A DNA stretch of 5,970 bases, from the NCBI GenBank assembly GCA_001790315.1, contig MGCE01000087.1:1-5970 (forward strand), written 5' to 3'. Shown here piece after piece: positions 1 through 5,970 of the stretch. The notes beneath the pieces were generated by a model. The model was given only the letters and a program-made list of their open reading frames with translations. It searched no databases and was not told the DNA's origin. The position numbers were made by a program, and so were the translations under genes. Source of the DNA: Candidatus Rokubacteria bacterium RIFCSPLOWO2_02_FULL_72_37 (GTDB lineage: Bacteria; Methylomirabilota; Methylomirabilia; Rokubacteriales; CSP1-6). Every line of letters begins with the position of its first letter. Positions within the stretch are counted from its first letter, which is position 1.

Positions 1-2156
1 CTCGGGGCCGCGAGGCGCCGGTCCTCCAGCCGGAGCGCCAGGTCGAGCCGGTCCGCCGCGGTCTCCGGCACGAGGGCGAGCCACTCCGCGTCCCGCAGCC
101 CGACGCCGCGCCACAGATCCACGAGCTCGGGCAGGAGCGCGGGTCCACGCCGCACCGCTTCACGCGAGGCGCGGAGCCCGAGCGACGGGATCTCCCGCAT
201 CGAGAGGCGCGCGAGCGAGGCGTACAGGCGCGGATTGTCCGGCGCCAGCGCGATCGCGCGCGCCGCGTGTGCGAGGGCAGGCCCGAGGCCCGCCACGCCC
301 GTCCGGCCGTCGACGACAGCCGCGACGGCCTCGAGCCAGGCGAGCTGGTGGTGGACGAGCGGGTTGGTCGGCGCGAGCGCCAGCGCCTCGCGCAGCCCTT
401 TCCGCGCCTCGGTGAGCAACCCGTCGGCGATCCGGCGCCGCGCGTCGGGGGCCATCGACGCGCCGCGCCCCTGCCAGATCGCCAGCGCCTCGGCCTGGCG
501 GGCGGCGGCGCCGGACATGCGCGCCGCGAGGCTCGAGCGGTCGACCGAGACCACGAGGTCGGCGTGCGCGGCGCTCGACCCACGCCCGAGCTCGTCGAGC
601 AGGGACTGCGCGAGCGCGCCGCGGACGGCCGAGGTCGCCCACGCGGCGAGGAGGACCGCGGCCCCGAGGGCGAGCGCGCCGGCCGGGAGCCACGCGCGGC
701 CCACCAGCGGCCGCGCCAGGACGGTGGTGAGCGGCTGCTCGCGGCCCGCCACCAGGCGCGTGTGCAGCGCGACGGTCGCGAGCCCGAGGAGCACCGCGGC
801 GAGAATGCCGTTGGCGGGGATGCGCACGGCGAAGTCGAGCGCGCTGTGCACGAGCATCGCGGCGGCCCCGCCGAGAGCGCCGATCGCGAGCCCGACGCTG
901 AGGGGGTCGTGACGCCGCGCCGCCGGGCCCGCGCCGCCGTCCACCGGACAGGCGCCGCGACCGAACAGATGGGCGCCCACGAGGTCGACGCCGAGCCGCC
1001 AGAGCAGGAACCCGCCGAGCACCGCACCGAGCGCGCCCGTCTCGATCGTGAACTGCAGGAGGTCGTTGTGGGCGTACGGATAGTAGACCTCGTGCGGCGC
1101 GTACGCGAGCGGCTGGTAGCGGAAGTAGATCGCCCGATACGCGCCGAGTCCGACGCCGAGGAGCGGGAAGTCGCGCAGCATCGGCACCGAGGCGGCGTAC
1201 TGCCCCCATCGGTCGAGGGCGCCCGCCGGGCTCTGCGAGAGGCGCGCGAGCAGCGGTCCGAAGCCGATCCAGCTCCCGTAGCCCACGACCGCGACGAGGA
1301 GGGCGCCCGTGAGCACCAGGCTCCGGCGCGCGTATCCGAGCCCGCCCAGGAGCGCCAGCAGCGTGAGGAGGCCCACCGCCCCGGCGAGCACGCCGCCCCG
1401 GCTCAGCGTGAACACGAGCGCGACCGCCATGGTCACCAGCGCGACGAGCGGCAGCGCGCGGCGCACCGTCTCCTCCCGCGCCTCGCGATCGGTGAAGACG
1501 GCGGAACGCGAGCCGGCTCGACGCCCGCGGCGCTCCCGCGACGCGAGCCACCCACTGCCGAGACAGATCAGCATCGCGAGGTACGCGGCGAAGTGATCGG
1601 GGTTCGCGAACGTCGCCGCCAGCCGGCCGCCGCCGGGATTGCTCCCCCACGCGAGCAGCCAGGCCCGACCGGTCAGGTAGTCCAGCAGTCCGAGGAAGGA
1701 CAGCAGGCCGCCCAGCACGAGGAGCGTCCGCACCAGCCGCGTGACCTGCCGGCGCGTCCTGACGAGGTGGACGACGAGATAGTACGCCGCGACGTAGAGC
1801 AGGAAGAGCAGGAGGGACTCGCGCGTCTGCGCGGGCTCGACCGTGCCGACGGTCACGAAGGGCACAGGGAGCGGCGCGGCGAGCTCGGGGGTGGCGGGCG
1901 GCGGCGCGAGCGCCCAGCGCGCGAGGGGCCCGTTGCCGATCCCGAGCTGGACGAGCACGAGGGCGATGAGCAGCGTCACCGGAACGTCGAGCGGCGTCCG
2001 GCGCCACTCGAGCCGTCGCGCGGCGAGCATGCCGCCGAGCGCGGCGGCCAGGCCGACCACGGCCAGGAGGGTGGCGATCGCGAGCGGGAAACCCCGGTAC
2101 GCGCCGGAGGCGACCGGCGTCCAGATCACCAGGGCGTAGAGCGCCGCGCGGCTCAT
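1..2156 (-). CDS. O-antigen ligase/polymerase-type membrane protein with C-terminal TPR-like region (3' end missing)
   Basis: Inner-membrane protein of the Wzy_C/O-antigen ligase superfamily (WaaL, Wzy, PglL), which join or transfer lipid-linked glycans on the periplasmic side. The frame is open from ATG 2156 to base 1, at least 718 residues with no stop, so the C-terminus lies outside the window. About 11-13 hydrophobic segments span residues 4-515. Family landmarks are NPDHF (185-189), TLSRGG (250-255), PLLGVGLG (331-338), AHNDLLQ (362-368), where H363 fits the conserved loop histidine of the family, and HSALDF followed by IPAN (437-449). After the last membrane segment (about 493-515) comes a soluble Ala/Leu-rich region with two TPR-like helical pairs ending in LAPTNP (about residue 597) and LAPDNP (about 640). 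An in-frame ATG at 2177 would add seven residues; neither start has a strong Shine-Dalgarno sequence. The family is secure, but ligase versus polymerase and the glycan substrate cannot be told. Confidence 0.9.
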   Translation of the reverse strand, partial: MSRAALYALVIWTPVASGAYRGFPLAIATLLAVVGLAAALGGMLAARRLEWRRTPLDVPVTLLIALVLVQLGIGNGPLARWALAPPPATPELAAPLPVPFVTVGTVEPAQTRESLLLFLLYVAAYYLVVHLVRTRRQVTRLVRTLLVLGGLLSFLGLLDYLTGRAWLLAWGSNPGGGRLAATFANPDHFAAYLAMLICLGSGWLASRERRGRRAGSRSAVFTDREAREETVRRALPLVALVTMAVALVFTLSRGGVLAGAVGLLTLLALLGGLGYARRSLVLTGALLVAVVGYGSWIGFGPLLARLSQSPAGALDRWGQYAASVPMLRDFPLLGVGLGAYRAIYFRYQPLAYAPHEVYYPYAHNDLLQFTIETGALGAVLGGFLLWRLGVDLVGAHLFGRGACPVDGGAGPAARRHDPLSVGLAIGALGGAAAMLVHSALDFAVRIPANGILAAVLLGLATVALHTRLVAGREQPLTTVLARPLVGRAWLPAGALALGAAVLLAAWATSAVRGALAQSLLDELGRGSSAAHADLVVSVDRSSLAARMSGAAARQAEALAIWQGRGASMAPDARRRIADGLLTEARKGLREALALAPTNPLVHHQLAWLEAVAAVVDGRTGVAGLGPALAHAARAIALAPDNPRLYASLARLSMREIPSLGLRASREAVRRGPALLPELVDLWRGVGLRDAEWLALVPETAADRLDLALRLEDRRLAAP

Positions 2157-2236
2157 GCCGTCCAGCACGACTGGCATCCCGCCCGCGCTCAGCGGCCGGC
2201 GAGCCCGAGCGCCGGGAGCCTGCCGTCCACGACGAC
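2156..2236. repeat. Imperfect 16-bp direct repeat in the gap before the O-antigen ligase gene
   Basis: On the minus strand GTCGTCGTGGACGGCA (2236-2221) recurs as GTCGTGCTGGACGGCA (2171-2156), 14 of 16 identical and 65 bases apart. The second copy ends on the A of the ligase ATG. The rest of the gap has only a weak 6-bp inverted repeat (ccggcg/cgccgg, 8-base loop) with no T-run, so it is not a recognisable terminator. The repeat may be chance in GC-rich DNA, and no function is assigned. Confidence 0.3.
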
Positions 2237-2239
2237 CCC

Positions 2240-2998
2240 CTACGTGTACCGGCTGATGTGGAGATTCACGCCGTGGCTCGACACCGGCTCCACGGTCACC
2301 TCGCCGGTGCCGTTGAGGCACTTCGTGCCGCTCCGCGCGAACGACGCCACGAGCGCGGGGAAGTCCTCGGCCACGAGCGAGAGCGCGACCATGCCCTCCG
2401 TGCCGCCGACTTCCGCCGCCGAAACGACGAGGAGCGCGCTGCGGCCGACCGCGAGCATCACCCGCGGCCCGCTGTTCATGGCGACCTCCGGGAAGCCGAA
2501 GAGCGATCGAAAGGTGGCGGCCGTTCGCTGCACGTCCTGCGCGCCGATGACGAGGCGCTTGAGCCGTACGGGTGAGGAGACGGTTCGCGCGTGCGCCGCC
2601 GCCGGCGGCGTGGCCAGCTCGACCAGCACGCCGCAGCACGCCTTCGGGTGGAGGAAGGCGATCTGGCCGGCGAGACCGGGTCGCGGCGCCGTGTCGAGCA
2701 GCTCGACCTGCTTCTCCTTGAGCACCGCGAGCGCGCCGGCGACGTCCGGGGTGTCGAAGCAGAGATGGTGCAGCCCTTCGCCGCGCTTGGCGAGGAAGCG
2801 CCCGACTCCGGAGGCGGGGTCGAGCGGCTCGAGCAACTCGATCTCGGTGTCGCCCGCGGCGAGGAGGGCAGCGCGCACCCCCTGGTCGGGGACGACCGCC
2901 TCCTTGAGGAGCGGCAGCCCGAGCACGTCGCGATAGAAGCCGAAGGCGTCGGCCAGGCGTCTGACCACGATCCCCACGTGATGAATCCCTCGCATCAC
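2240..2998 (-). CDS. Two-domain VOC protein, N-terminal half methylmalonyl-CoA epimerase-like
   Basis: Cytoplasmic vicinal-oxygen-chelate (glyoxalase-fold) protein of 252 residues. Residues 3-130 match methylmalonyl-CoA epimerase closely: IHHVGIVV (5-12), FYRDVLGL (21-28), EIELLEPL (52-59), RGEGLHH (72-78), FLHPK (115-119) and GVLVEL (123-128). Aligned from memory with the Propionibacterium enzyme, the metal ligands are H7, E54 (Gln there), H78 and E127, so this half could bind a divalent metal and epimerise an acyl-CoA. Residues 146-250 form a second VOC-like domain ending in SSHGVNLHIS; its first histidine and last glutamate positions are replaced, so it probably binds no metal. Classic epimerases are about 130-150 residues, so this is roughly double length. 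GTG 2998 and ATG 2995 are adjacent candidate starts, both behind a good ribosome binding site. No mutase or carboxylase gene is in the window, so a true methylmalonyl-CoA substrate is unproven; a generic VOC lyase or dioxygenase-like role is the alternative. Confidence 0.9.
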   Translation of the reverse strand: MMRGIHHVGIVVRRLADAFGFYRDVLGLPLLKEAVVPDQGVRAALLAAGDTEIELLEPLDPASGVGRFLAKRGEGLHHLCFDTPDVAGALAVLKEKQVELLDTAPRPGLAGQIAFLHPKACCGVLVELATPPAAAHARTVSSPVRLKRLVIGAQDVQRTAATFRSLFGFPEVAMNSGPRVMLAVGRSALLVVSAAEVGGTEGMVALSLVAEDFPALVASFARSGTKCLNGTGEVTVEPVSSHGVNLHISRYT

Positions 2999-3004
2999 CT
3001 GAGA

Positions 3005-3012
3005 CCCCTCCT
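3005..3012 (-). promoter_or_regulatory. Ribosome binding site of the VOC gene
   Basis: Minus-strand GGAGG at 3011-3007 begins directly after, and overlaps by context, the Nudix stop TGA (3014-3012). It lies 8 bases before GTG 2998 and 11 before ATG 2995, slightly favouring the GTG start. Its position at the end of the Nudix gene suggests coupled translation. Confidence 0.65.
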
Positions 3013-3470
3013 CAGCGGACGAATGGAACGACTCGGCGCGTGCGGGCGTCGTGGATCCGGATCCGGTGGCTCGGGAGGAGGCCGCGCGGCAGCCGGCGCG
3101 TCGAGAAGAAGCCGAGGGCGAGCGTCTCGTCGCACGTCGTGAGCTCGCCGCCGCGCAGCGCGCACTCGAAGCAGACGTTGACGTAGTGCCACACGTTGCC
3201 GTTGGGATAGCGGATCACCTGGAGCCGGGGTGCGGAGTAGACCCCGACCAGCCGCCGCACCGCCACGCGGAGTCCCGTTTCCTCGGCGACCTCACGCCGC
3301 ACGGCCTCGCCGACGGACTCTCCGATCTCCACCGAGCCGCCGGGCAGGCCCCACTGCCCGCCGTCCGATCGCTGCTGCAGGAGCAGGCGCCCGCGGCGGT
3401 CGAAGATCACCGCGGACACGCTCGGCCGGATGCCGAGCGCCTGCTCGTAGTCGCGCTCGAGCGTGATCAC
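3012..3470 (-). CDS. Nudix hydrolase
   Basis: Cytoplasmic Nudix-family pyrophosphohydrolase of 152 residues, which would cleave a nucleoside diphosphate linked to another moiety with Mg2+ or Mn2+. The Nudix box is complete: G45, E51, then R59-E60-V-A-E63-E64-T-G66-L67, fitting GX5EX7REUXEEXGU. The usual lead-in QWGLPGGS (39-46) is present, and residues 15-38 form the expected first strands with LLLQQRSDGG. Residues 75-100 (VYSAPRL, YPNGNVWHYVNVCFEC) resemble the substrate-side loop of MutT/ADP-ribose-type members, but the substrate cannot be read from sequence. GTG 3470 is the first possible start, because an in-frame TAG lies four codons upstream; a modest AGGGTGA lies just before it. The gene lies 48 bases after the aldo/keto reductase and 13 bases before the VOC gene. 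Arg-rich residues near the C-terminus are normal for this base composition. Confidence 0.93.
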   Translation of the reverse strand: MITLERDYEQALGIRPSVSAVIFDRRGRLLLQQRSDGGQWGLPGGSVEIGESVGEAVRREVAEETGLRVAVRRLVGVYSAPRLQVIRYPNGNVWHYVNVCFECALRGGELTTCDETLALGFFSTRRLPRGLLPSHRIRIHDARTRRVVPFVR

Positions 3471-3518
3471 CGGTTCACCCTACCCGACCCCATCGCCCTC
3501 CGCAATGACTCCGGCCGC

Positions 3519-4646
3519 TCACGCGTCGGCGGCGCTGAAGAACCGCTGGAACTCGCTCCAGGCCACCGGCGGGTGGGCGCCGATCGCCGCGTTCTCCTCG
3601 ACGTGCGCCAATGACTTCATCCCGACCAGCGCCGTGCCGATGCCCGGGGTGGAGCGCACGAACTGCAGCGCGCGTTGCGCGTCGGTCTCGAGCCCCCCGA
3701 GGATCTCGGCCACCAGCGGCGGCAGCCCCCTGGTCAGCTGTCCCTGGTACACGGACGCCGACGCCATCACGTACATCCCGAGTCGCCGCGCGGTCTCGAG
3801 CGTCGAGACGGCCTCCTCCCCGACGCGCTGGGTGGCGCGCGTGAAAGCCTCCGGCATCGCCAGGTTGTACGGGACCTGGATCACGCGGAAATGGTGCTCG
3901 GCGCCTCCGACGTCGCGCGCGGCGGCCACGAGCTCCGCCAGCGAGAGGTGCTCGCGCGCCTGCGGATCCTGGCGATAGCCGTTCCACGTCGCCGTGCCGT
4001 AGACCCCGATCGTGCCCTCGCGCGCCGCCCGCTCGAGCGCCTCGAACGCCGCCCGGATCCGCGCGAGGAACTCGGGGCGCGTCACCTCACCGAGCTGCGT
4101 CTCGGGGTTGTGCACGTAGTAGACGTCGATGGTCTCGAGGCCGAGGTTGGCGCGGCTCCGCTCGATCTGGTCCGCGAGGTAGCGCGGCGTCATGCAGTGG
4201 ATGCCCGCCGCGACCTCGCCGGGCGCGACGATCCCGGACTCGAGGTACGTCGTGGTGAACCAGCCGCGCGCGTCGCGCGGCACCGCGCCGTCGAACGGGA
4301 TGAAGCCGCCCTTGGTCGCGACGACGACCTCGTCGCGCTGGACGATCCCGCGCGCCACGGCGCCGCCCAGCGCGGTGCGGATCGCGCGCTCGCTGCGCTG
4401 GTGGCGGTAGTTGACCGCGGTGTCCACGACGTTGATGCCGAGCTCGAGCGCACGCGTCACCGCGTCCTGGTACAGGACGTCGGTCGCCGCGTCCTCTGGG
4501 CCGAGGTACGTGCCGATCCCGACGCTCGAGAGCGCGAGGCCGCCCGTGAGCTCGCGGAAGTGGCCGGCGGCGACGCGGCTGCCGAACCGCGCCGCGAACC
4601 GCCGCGTCCCCTCCGCCGTGGCCCGCCCCGACAATCGCCTCGCCAC
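3519..4646 (-). CDS. Aldo/keto reductase
   Basis: NAD(P)H-dependent oxidoreductase with an expected TIM-barrel fold, 375 residues, acting on an unknown carbonyl or sugar substrate in the cytoplasm. The catalytic tetrad is visible: D75 and Y80 in VVDTAVNYRHQRSE (73-86), K112 in VVATKGG (108-114), and H179 in IDVYYVHNPE (173-182). FRELTGGLALSSVGIGTY (30-47) is the usual first strand, and TPGIGTALVGMKSLAHVEEN (333-352) is the cofactor-binding C-terminal segment. Between K112 and H179 there is a longer loop (about 115-160, with ARGWFTTTYLESG) than in minimal family members. A 29-residue N-terminal extension precedes the barrel. GTG 4646 is the first start after an in-frame TGA (the CopD stop), with GAGG eight bases upstream. 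Close spacing suggests co-transcription with the CopD gene, but no functional link between them is known to me. Confidence 0.94.
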   Translation of the reverse strand: MARRLSGRATAEGTRRFAARFGSRVAAGHFRELTGGLALSSVGIGTYLGPEDAATDVLYQDAVTRALELGINVVDTAVNYRHQRSERAIRTALGGAVARGIVQRDEVVVATKGGFIPFDGAVPRDARGWFTTTYLESGIVAPGEVAAGIHCMTPRYLADQIERSRANLGLETIDVYYVHNPETQLGEVTRPEFLARIRAAFEALERAAREGTIGVYGTATWNGYRQDPQAREHLSLAELVAAARDVGGAEHHFRVIQVPYNLAMPEAFTRATQRVGEEAVSTLETARRLGMYVMASASVYQGQLTRGLPPLVAEILGGLETDAQRALQFVRSTPGIGTALVGMKSLAHVEENAAIGAHPPVAWSEFQRFFSAADA

Positions 4647-4649
4647 CGC

Positions 4650-5970
4650 TCAGGCCTCGCGGTAGACGAGGAGCAGCGCCCCGACGCCGAGGAAGCAGAC
4701 GCGCCAGATCCAGGCCGGCAGCCGTCCGCCGGCGGGCAGGCGGAGCTCGAGCCACCGCGCCCAGCCCGCGAAGGCGCCCAGCACACCCATCGGCGCGTGA
4801 GACAGCTCGGTGAGGAACTCGTCCTTCAGGTTGAACATCGCGTGCGAGTGGGTGAGCAAGAGTCCCCCGCCGACCGCGCAGAGCATCGGGAAGACGTGCG
4901 CCCACGGAAGCGCCGCCAGCCGGCCCGTCCGCACCATCCACTCGAAGGCCGCGAAGCCCACGAGGACCACGACGAAGAGGCGGTGCTGCAGGACGTCGGC
5001 CAACAGCATGCTCTCCCAGAACCCCGCGGGCCCGAGCGGCCACGCCCGCGGGTCGTTGCGCAGGAACATGAACGTGGCGAGCCCCAGGAGCACGAGCGGC
5101 CAGTGGCGCGCCGGCCGCACGCCCAGGCGCTCGAGCACCGCCAGCAGCCCCATCGTGAGGACGAACACGCCGGCCCAGTGGTGGTTGTACTCCGACCAGG
5201 CGATCTCGATCGGCTCCCGGCGCGTGACCGTCTCGGTCAGGGGCTCGGCCTGGCGGATCAGCTCGGCGACCGGCGGGCTGGTGAGCCGCGGCAGCTTGGG
5301 CGCGAGCCGCGTGGCGACCTCCGCGATGGAGGCGCGGTCCGTGCTGACGTCCACCGCCGGCGGCAGCGCCGTGAGCGACGCCGCGGCGAAGAGCACCGTG
5401 ATGCCGAGGCCGAGCTCGACCTCCACGTAGCGCGTGAGGCGGAGGCCGCCCGCCGCCGGGGCCTGGCCTCGCACGGCGCGGAAGTTCGCCCAGGCGAGCA
5501 CGAGCGCGCCGGCGAGCACCGCGAGCTTGGTCAGGATCATCACGCCGTAGCCCGTGCCCACCACGGCGCCCCAGTCCCCGACGTAGAGCACGGACATCGC
5601 GAGGCCGGCGACGGTCACGCTCGCCACGGACCAGAGCGCGAGACGCGAGAACCGCCGCACGACCAGGGCCGCGTCCCGCCCGCCCTCCTCGCCGAGTCGC
5701 CGGTAGAGCATCAGGTGCGCGAGGCCGCCGACCCACACCGCGCCCGCGAGCTGGTGGGCGGCGTCGAGCACGAGCAGGAGCGCGCGGTCCCCCATGCGCG
5801 CCACCGCGTGGCTCAGCACCGCCGACGAGCCGCAGAGGCCGAGCGCCAGGGTCGCCAGCGCGAGCCATCCGGCGCGCCCGGCCGGGTGCGTCGCCAGGCG
5901 CAGGGCGACGATCGCCAGGGCCACGCCGATCGCCACGCGCACGCTCCCGGCCCGGGCGAACAGCGTCTGC
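4650..5970 (-). CDS. CopD-family membrane protein with extra C-terminal histidine-containing membrane module (5' end missing)
   Basis: Polytopic inner-membrane protein of the CopD/YcnJ type, a family linked to copper uptake or resistance. The frame is open to the right edge; residues before GTG 5942 (QTLFARAGS) still read as CopD-like sequence, so the true start lies outside the window. Numbering from 5942, the CopD core covers residues 1-195: SHAVA with H45, DAAHQLAGAVWVGGL (60-74) with H63, and GYGVMILTKLAVLAGALVLA (131-150). A hydrophilic, probably periplasmic stretch (about 196-250) follows. A second block of about six membrane segments (253-428) then carries histidines in or beside the helices: NHHWAG (H254, H255), LQHR (H320), WAHVF (H349), THSH (H365, H367) and LSHAP (H382). 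The gene ends ALLLVYREA and stops three bases before the aldo/keto reductase start. CopD family is secure; copper as the substrate is inferred from family only, and the C-terminal module is not assigned. Confidence 0.88.
   Translation of the reverse strand, partial: QTLFARAGSVRVAIGVALAIVALRLATHPAGRAGWLALATLALGLCGSSAVLSHAVARMGDRALLLVLDAAHQLAGAVWVGGLAHLMLYRRLGEEGGRDAALVVRRFSRLALWSVASVTVAGLAMSVLYVGDWGAVVGTGYGVMILTKLAVLAGALVLAWANFRAVRGQAPAAGGLRLTRYVEVELGLGITVLFAAASLTALPPAVDVSTDRASIAEVATRLAPKLPRLTSPPVAELIRQAEPLTETVTRREPIEIAWSEYNHHWAGVFVLTMGLLAVLERLGVRPARHWPLVLLGLATFMFLRNDPRAWPLGPAGFWESMLLADVLQHRLFVVVLVGFAAFEWMVRTGRLAALPWAHVFPMLCAVGGGLLLTHSHAMFNLKDEFLTELSHAPMGVLGAFAGWARWLELRLPAGGRLPAWIWRVCFLGVGALLLVYREA
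4655..4658 (-). promoter_or_regulatory. Likely ribosome binding site of the aldo/keto reductase
   Basis: GAGG on the minus strand lies 8 bases before GTG 4646 and inside the last codons of the CopD gene. It supports that start and suggests translational coupling. The motif is only four bases, so confidence is moderate. Confidence 0.4.

Noticed and set aside
160..2007. Minus-strand open frame of 615 codons inside the ligase gene
   Set aside because: The product is dominated by Arg, Ala and Pro with no hydrophobic pattern. The neighbouring frame gives clear membrane helices and O-antigen ligase motifs across the same bases.
2198..2217. Inverted repeat ccggcg/cgccgg as a possible terminator
   Set aside because: The stem is only six pairs with an eight-base loop and no following T-run on either strand.
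2189..2239. In-frame continuation of the VOC protein past its TAG for 16 codons to a TGA
   Set aside because: The VOC domain already ends at its expected last strand (NLHISR), so readthrough is not needed to explain the protein and nothing in the extension is recognisable.
267..2936. Very long plus-strand open frame (889 codons) antisense to the ligase and VOC genes
   Set aside because: Its product is rich in Arg, Glu, His and Pro with no domain signature and it crosses two unrelated minus-strand genes. It is the antisense shadow of high-GC codon use, where stops are rare.
3053..3064. Perfect 12-bp palindrome GGATCCGGATCC
   Set aside because: It lies inside the Nudix coding sequence and encodes Arg-Ile-Arg-Ile in the C-terminal region; a tandem six-base palindrome is easily produced by such codons.
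4087..5868. Minus-strand open frame of 593 codons across the CopD and reductase genes
   Set aside because: It is an Arg/Gly-rich out-of-frame reading of both genes, which are fully recognisable in their own frame.

Overview
This is a very GC-rich window (about 70 % by eye). Every convincing gene lies on the minus strand, so transcription runs from right to left. The strong G/C bias at third codon positions, frequent GTG starts, short gene spacing, and an O-antigen ligase-type protein beside a CopD-type membrane protein suggest a Gram-negative soil or groundwater bacterium. Candidatus Rokubacteria/Methylomirabilota or a high-GC deltaproteobacterial lineage would fit, but that is an impression from gene style and not a classification.

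In transcription order the layout is as follows. (1) 5970-4650 is a CopD-family membrane protein whose N-terminus lies beyond the window; a second, histidine-containing membrane module follows its CopD core. (2) 4646-3519 is an NADP-type aldo/keto reductase with the complete Asp-Tyr-Lys-His tetrad, starting three bases after the CopD stop. (3) 3470-3012 is a Nudix hydrolase with an intact Nudix box. (4) 2998-2240 is a two-domain vicinal-oxygen-chelate (VOC) protein: the N-terminal half looks like methylmalonyl-CoA epimerase and the C-terminal half is a VOC-like domain without metal ligands. (5) 2156 to the left edge is a long O-antigen ligase/polymerase-type membrane protein with a TPR-like C-terminal region, cut by the window edge. 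This last gene has no stop inside the window; its reading frame was found by translating the minus strand through to base 1.

Spacings of 3, 48, 13 and 83 bases, all in one direction, allow one transcription unit or two. No intrinsic terminator was recognised in any gap. The functions do not form an obvious pathway: metal-related membrane protein, oxidoreductase, nucleotide-diphosphate hydrolase, acyl-CoA-epimerase-like protein and cell-surface glycan ligase. I see no RNA gene, CRISPR array, insertion sequence, phage or toxin-antitoxin module. No stretch over 300 bases lacks a gene. The window looks like ordinary chromosomal housekeeping/accessory DNA. The points most worth a second look are the C-terminal module of the CopD protein and the two-domain epimerase-like protein. 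I did not find a convincing new system.
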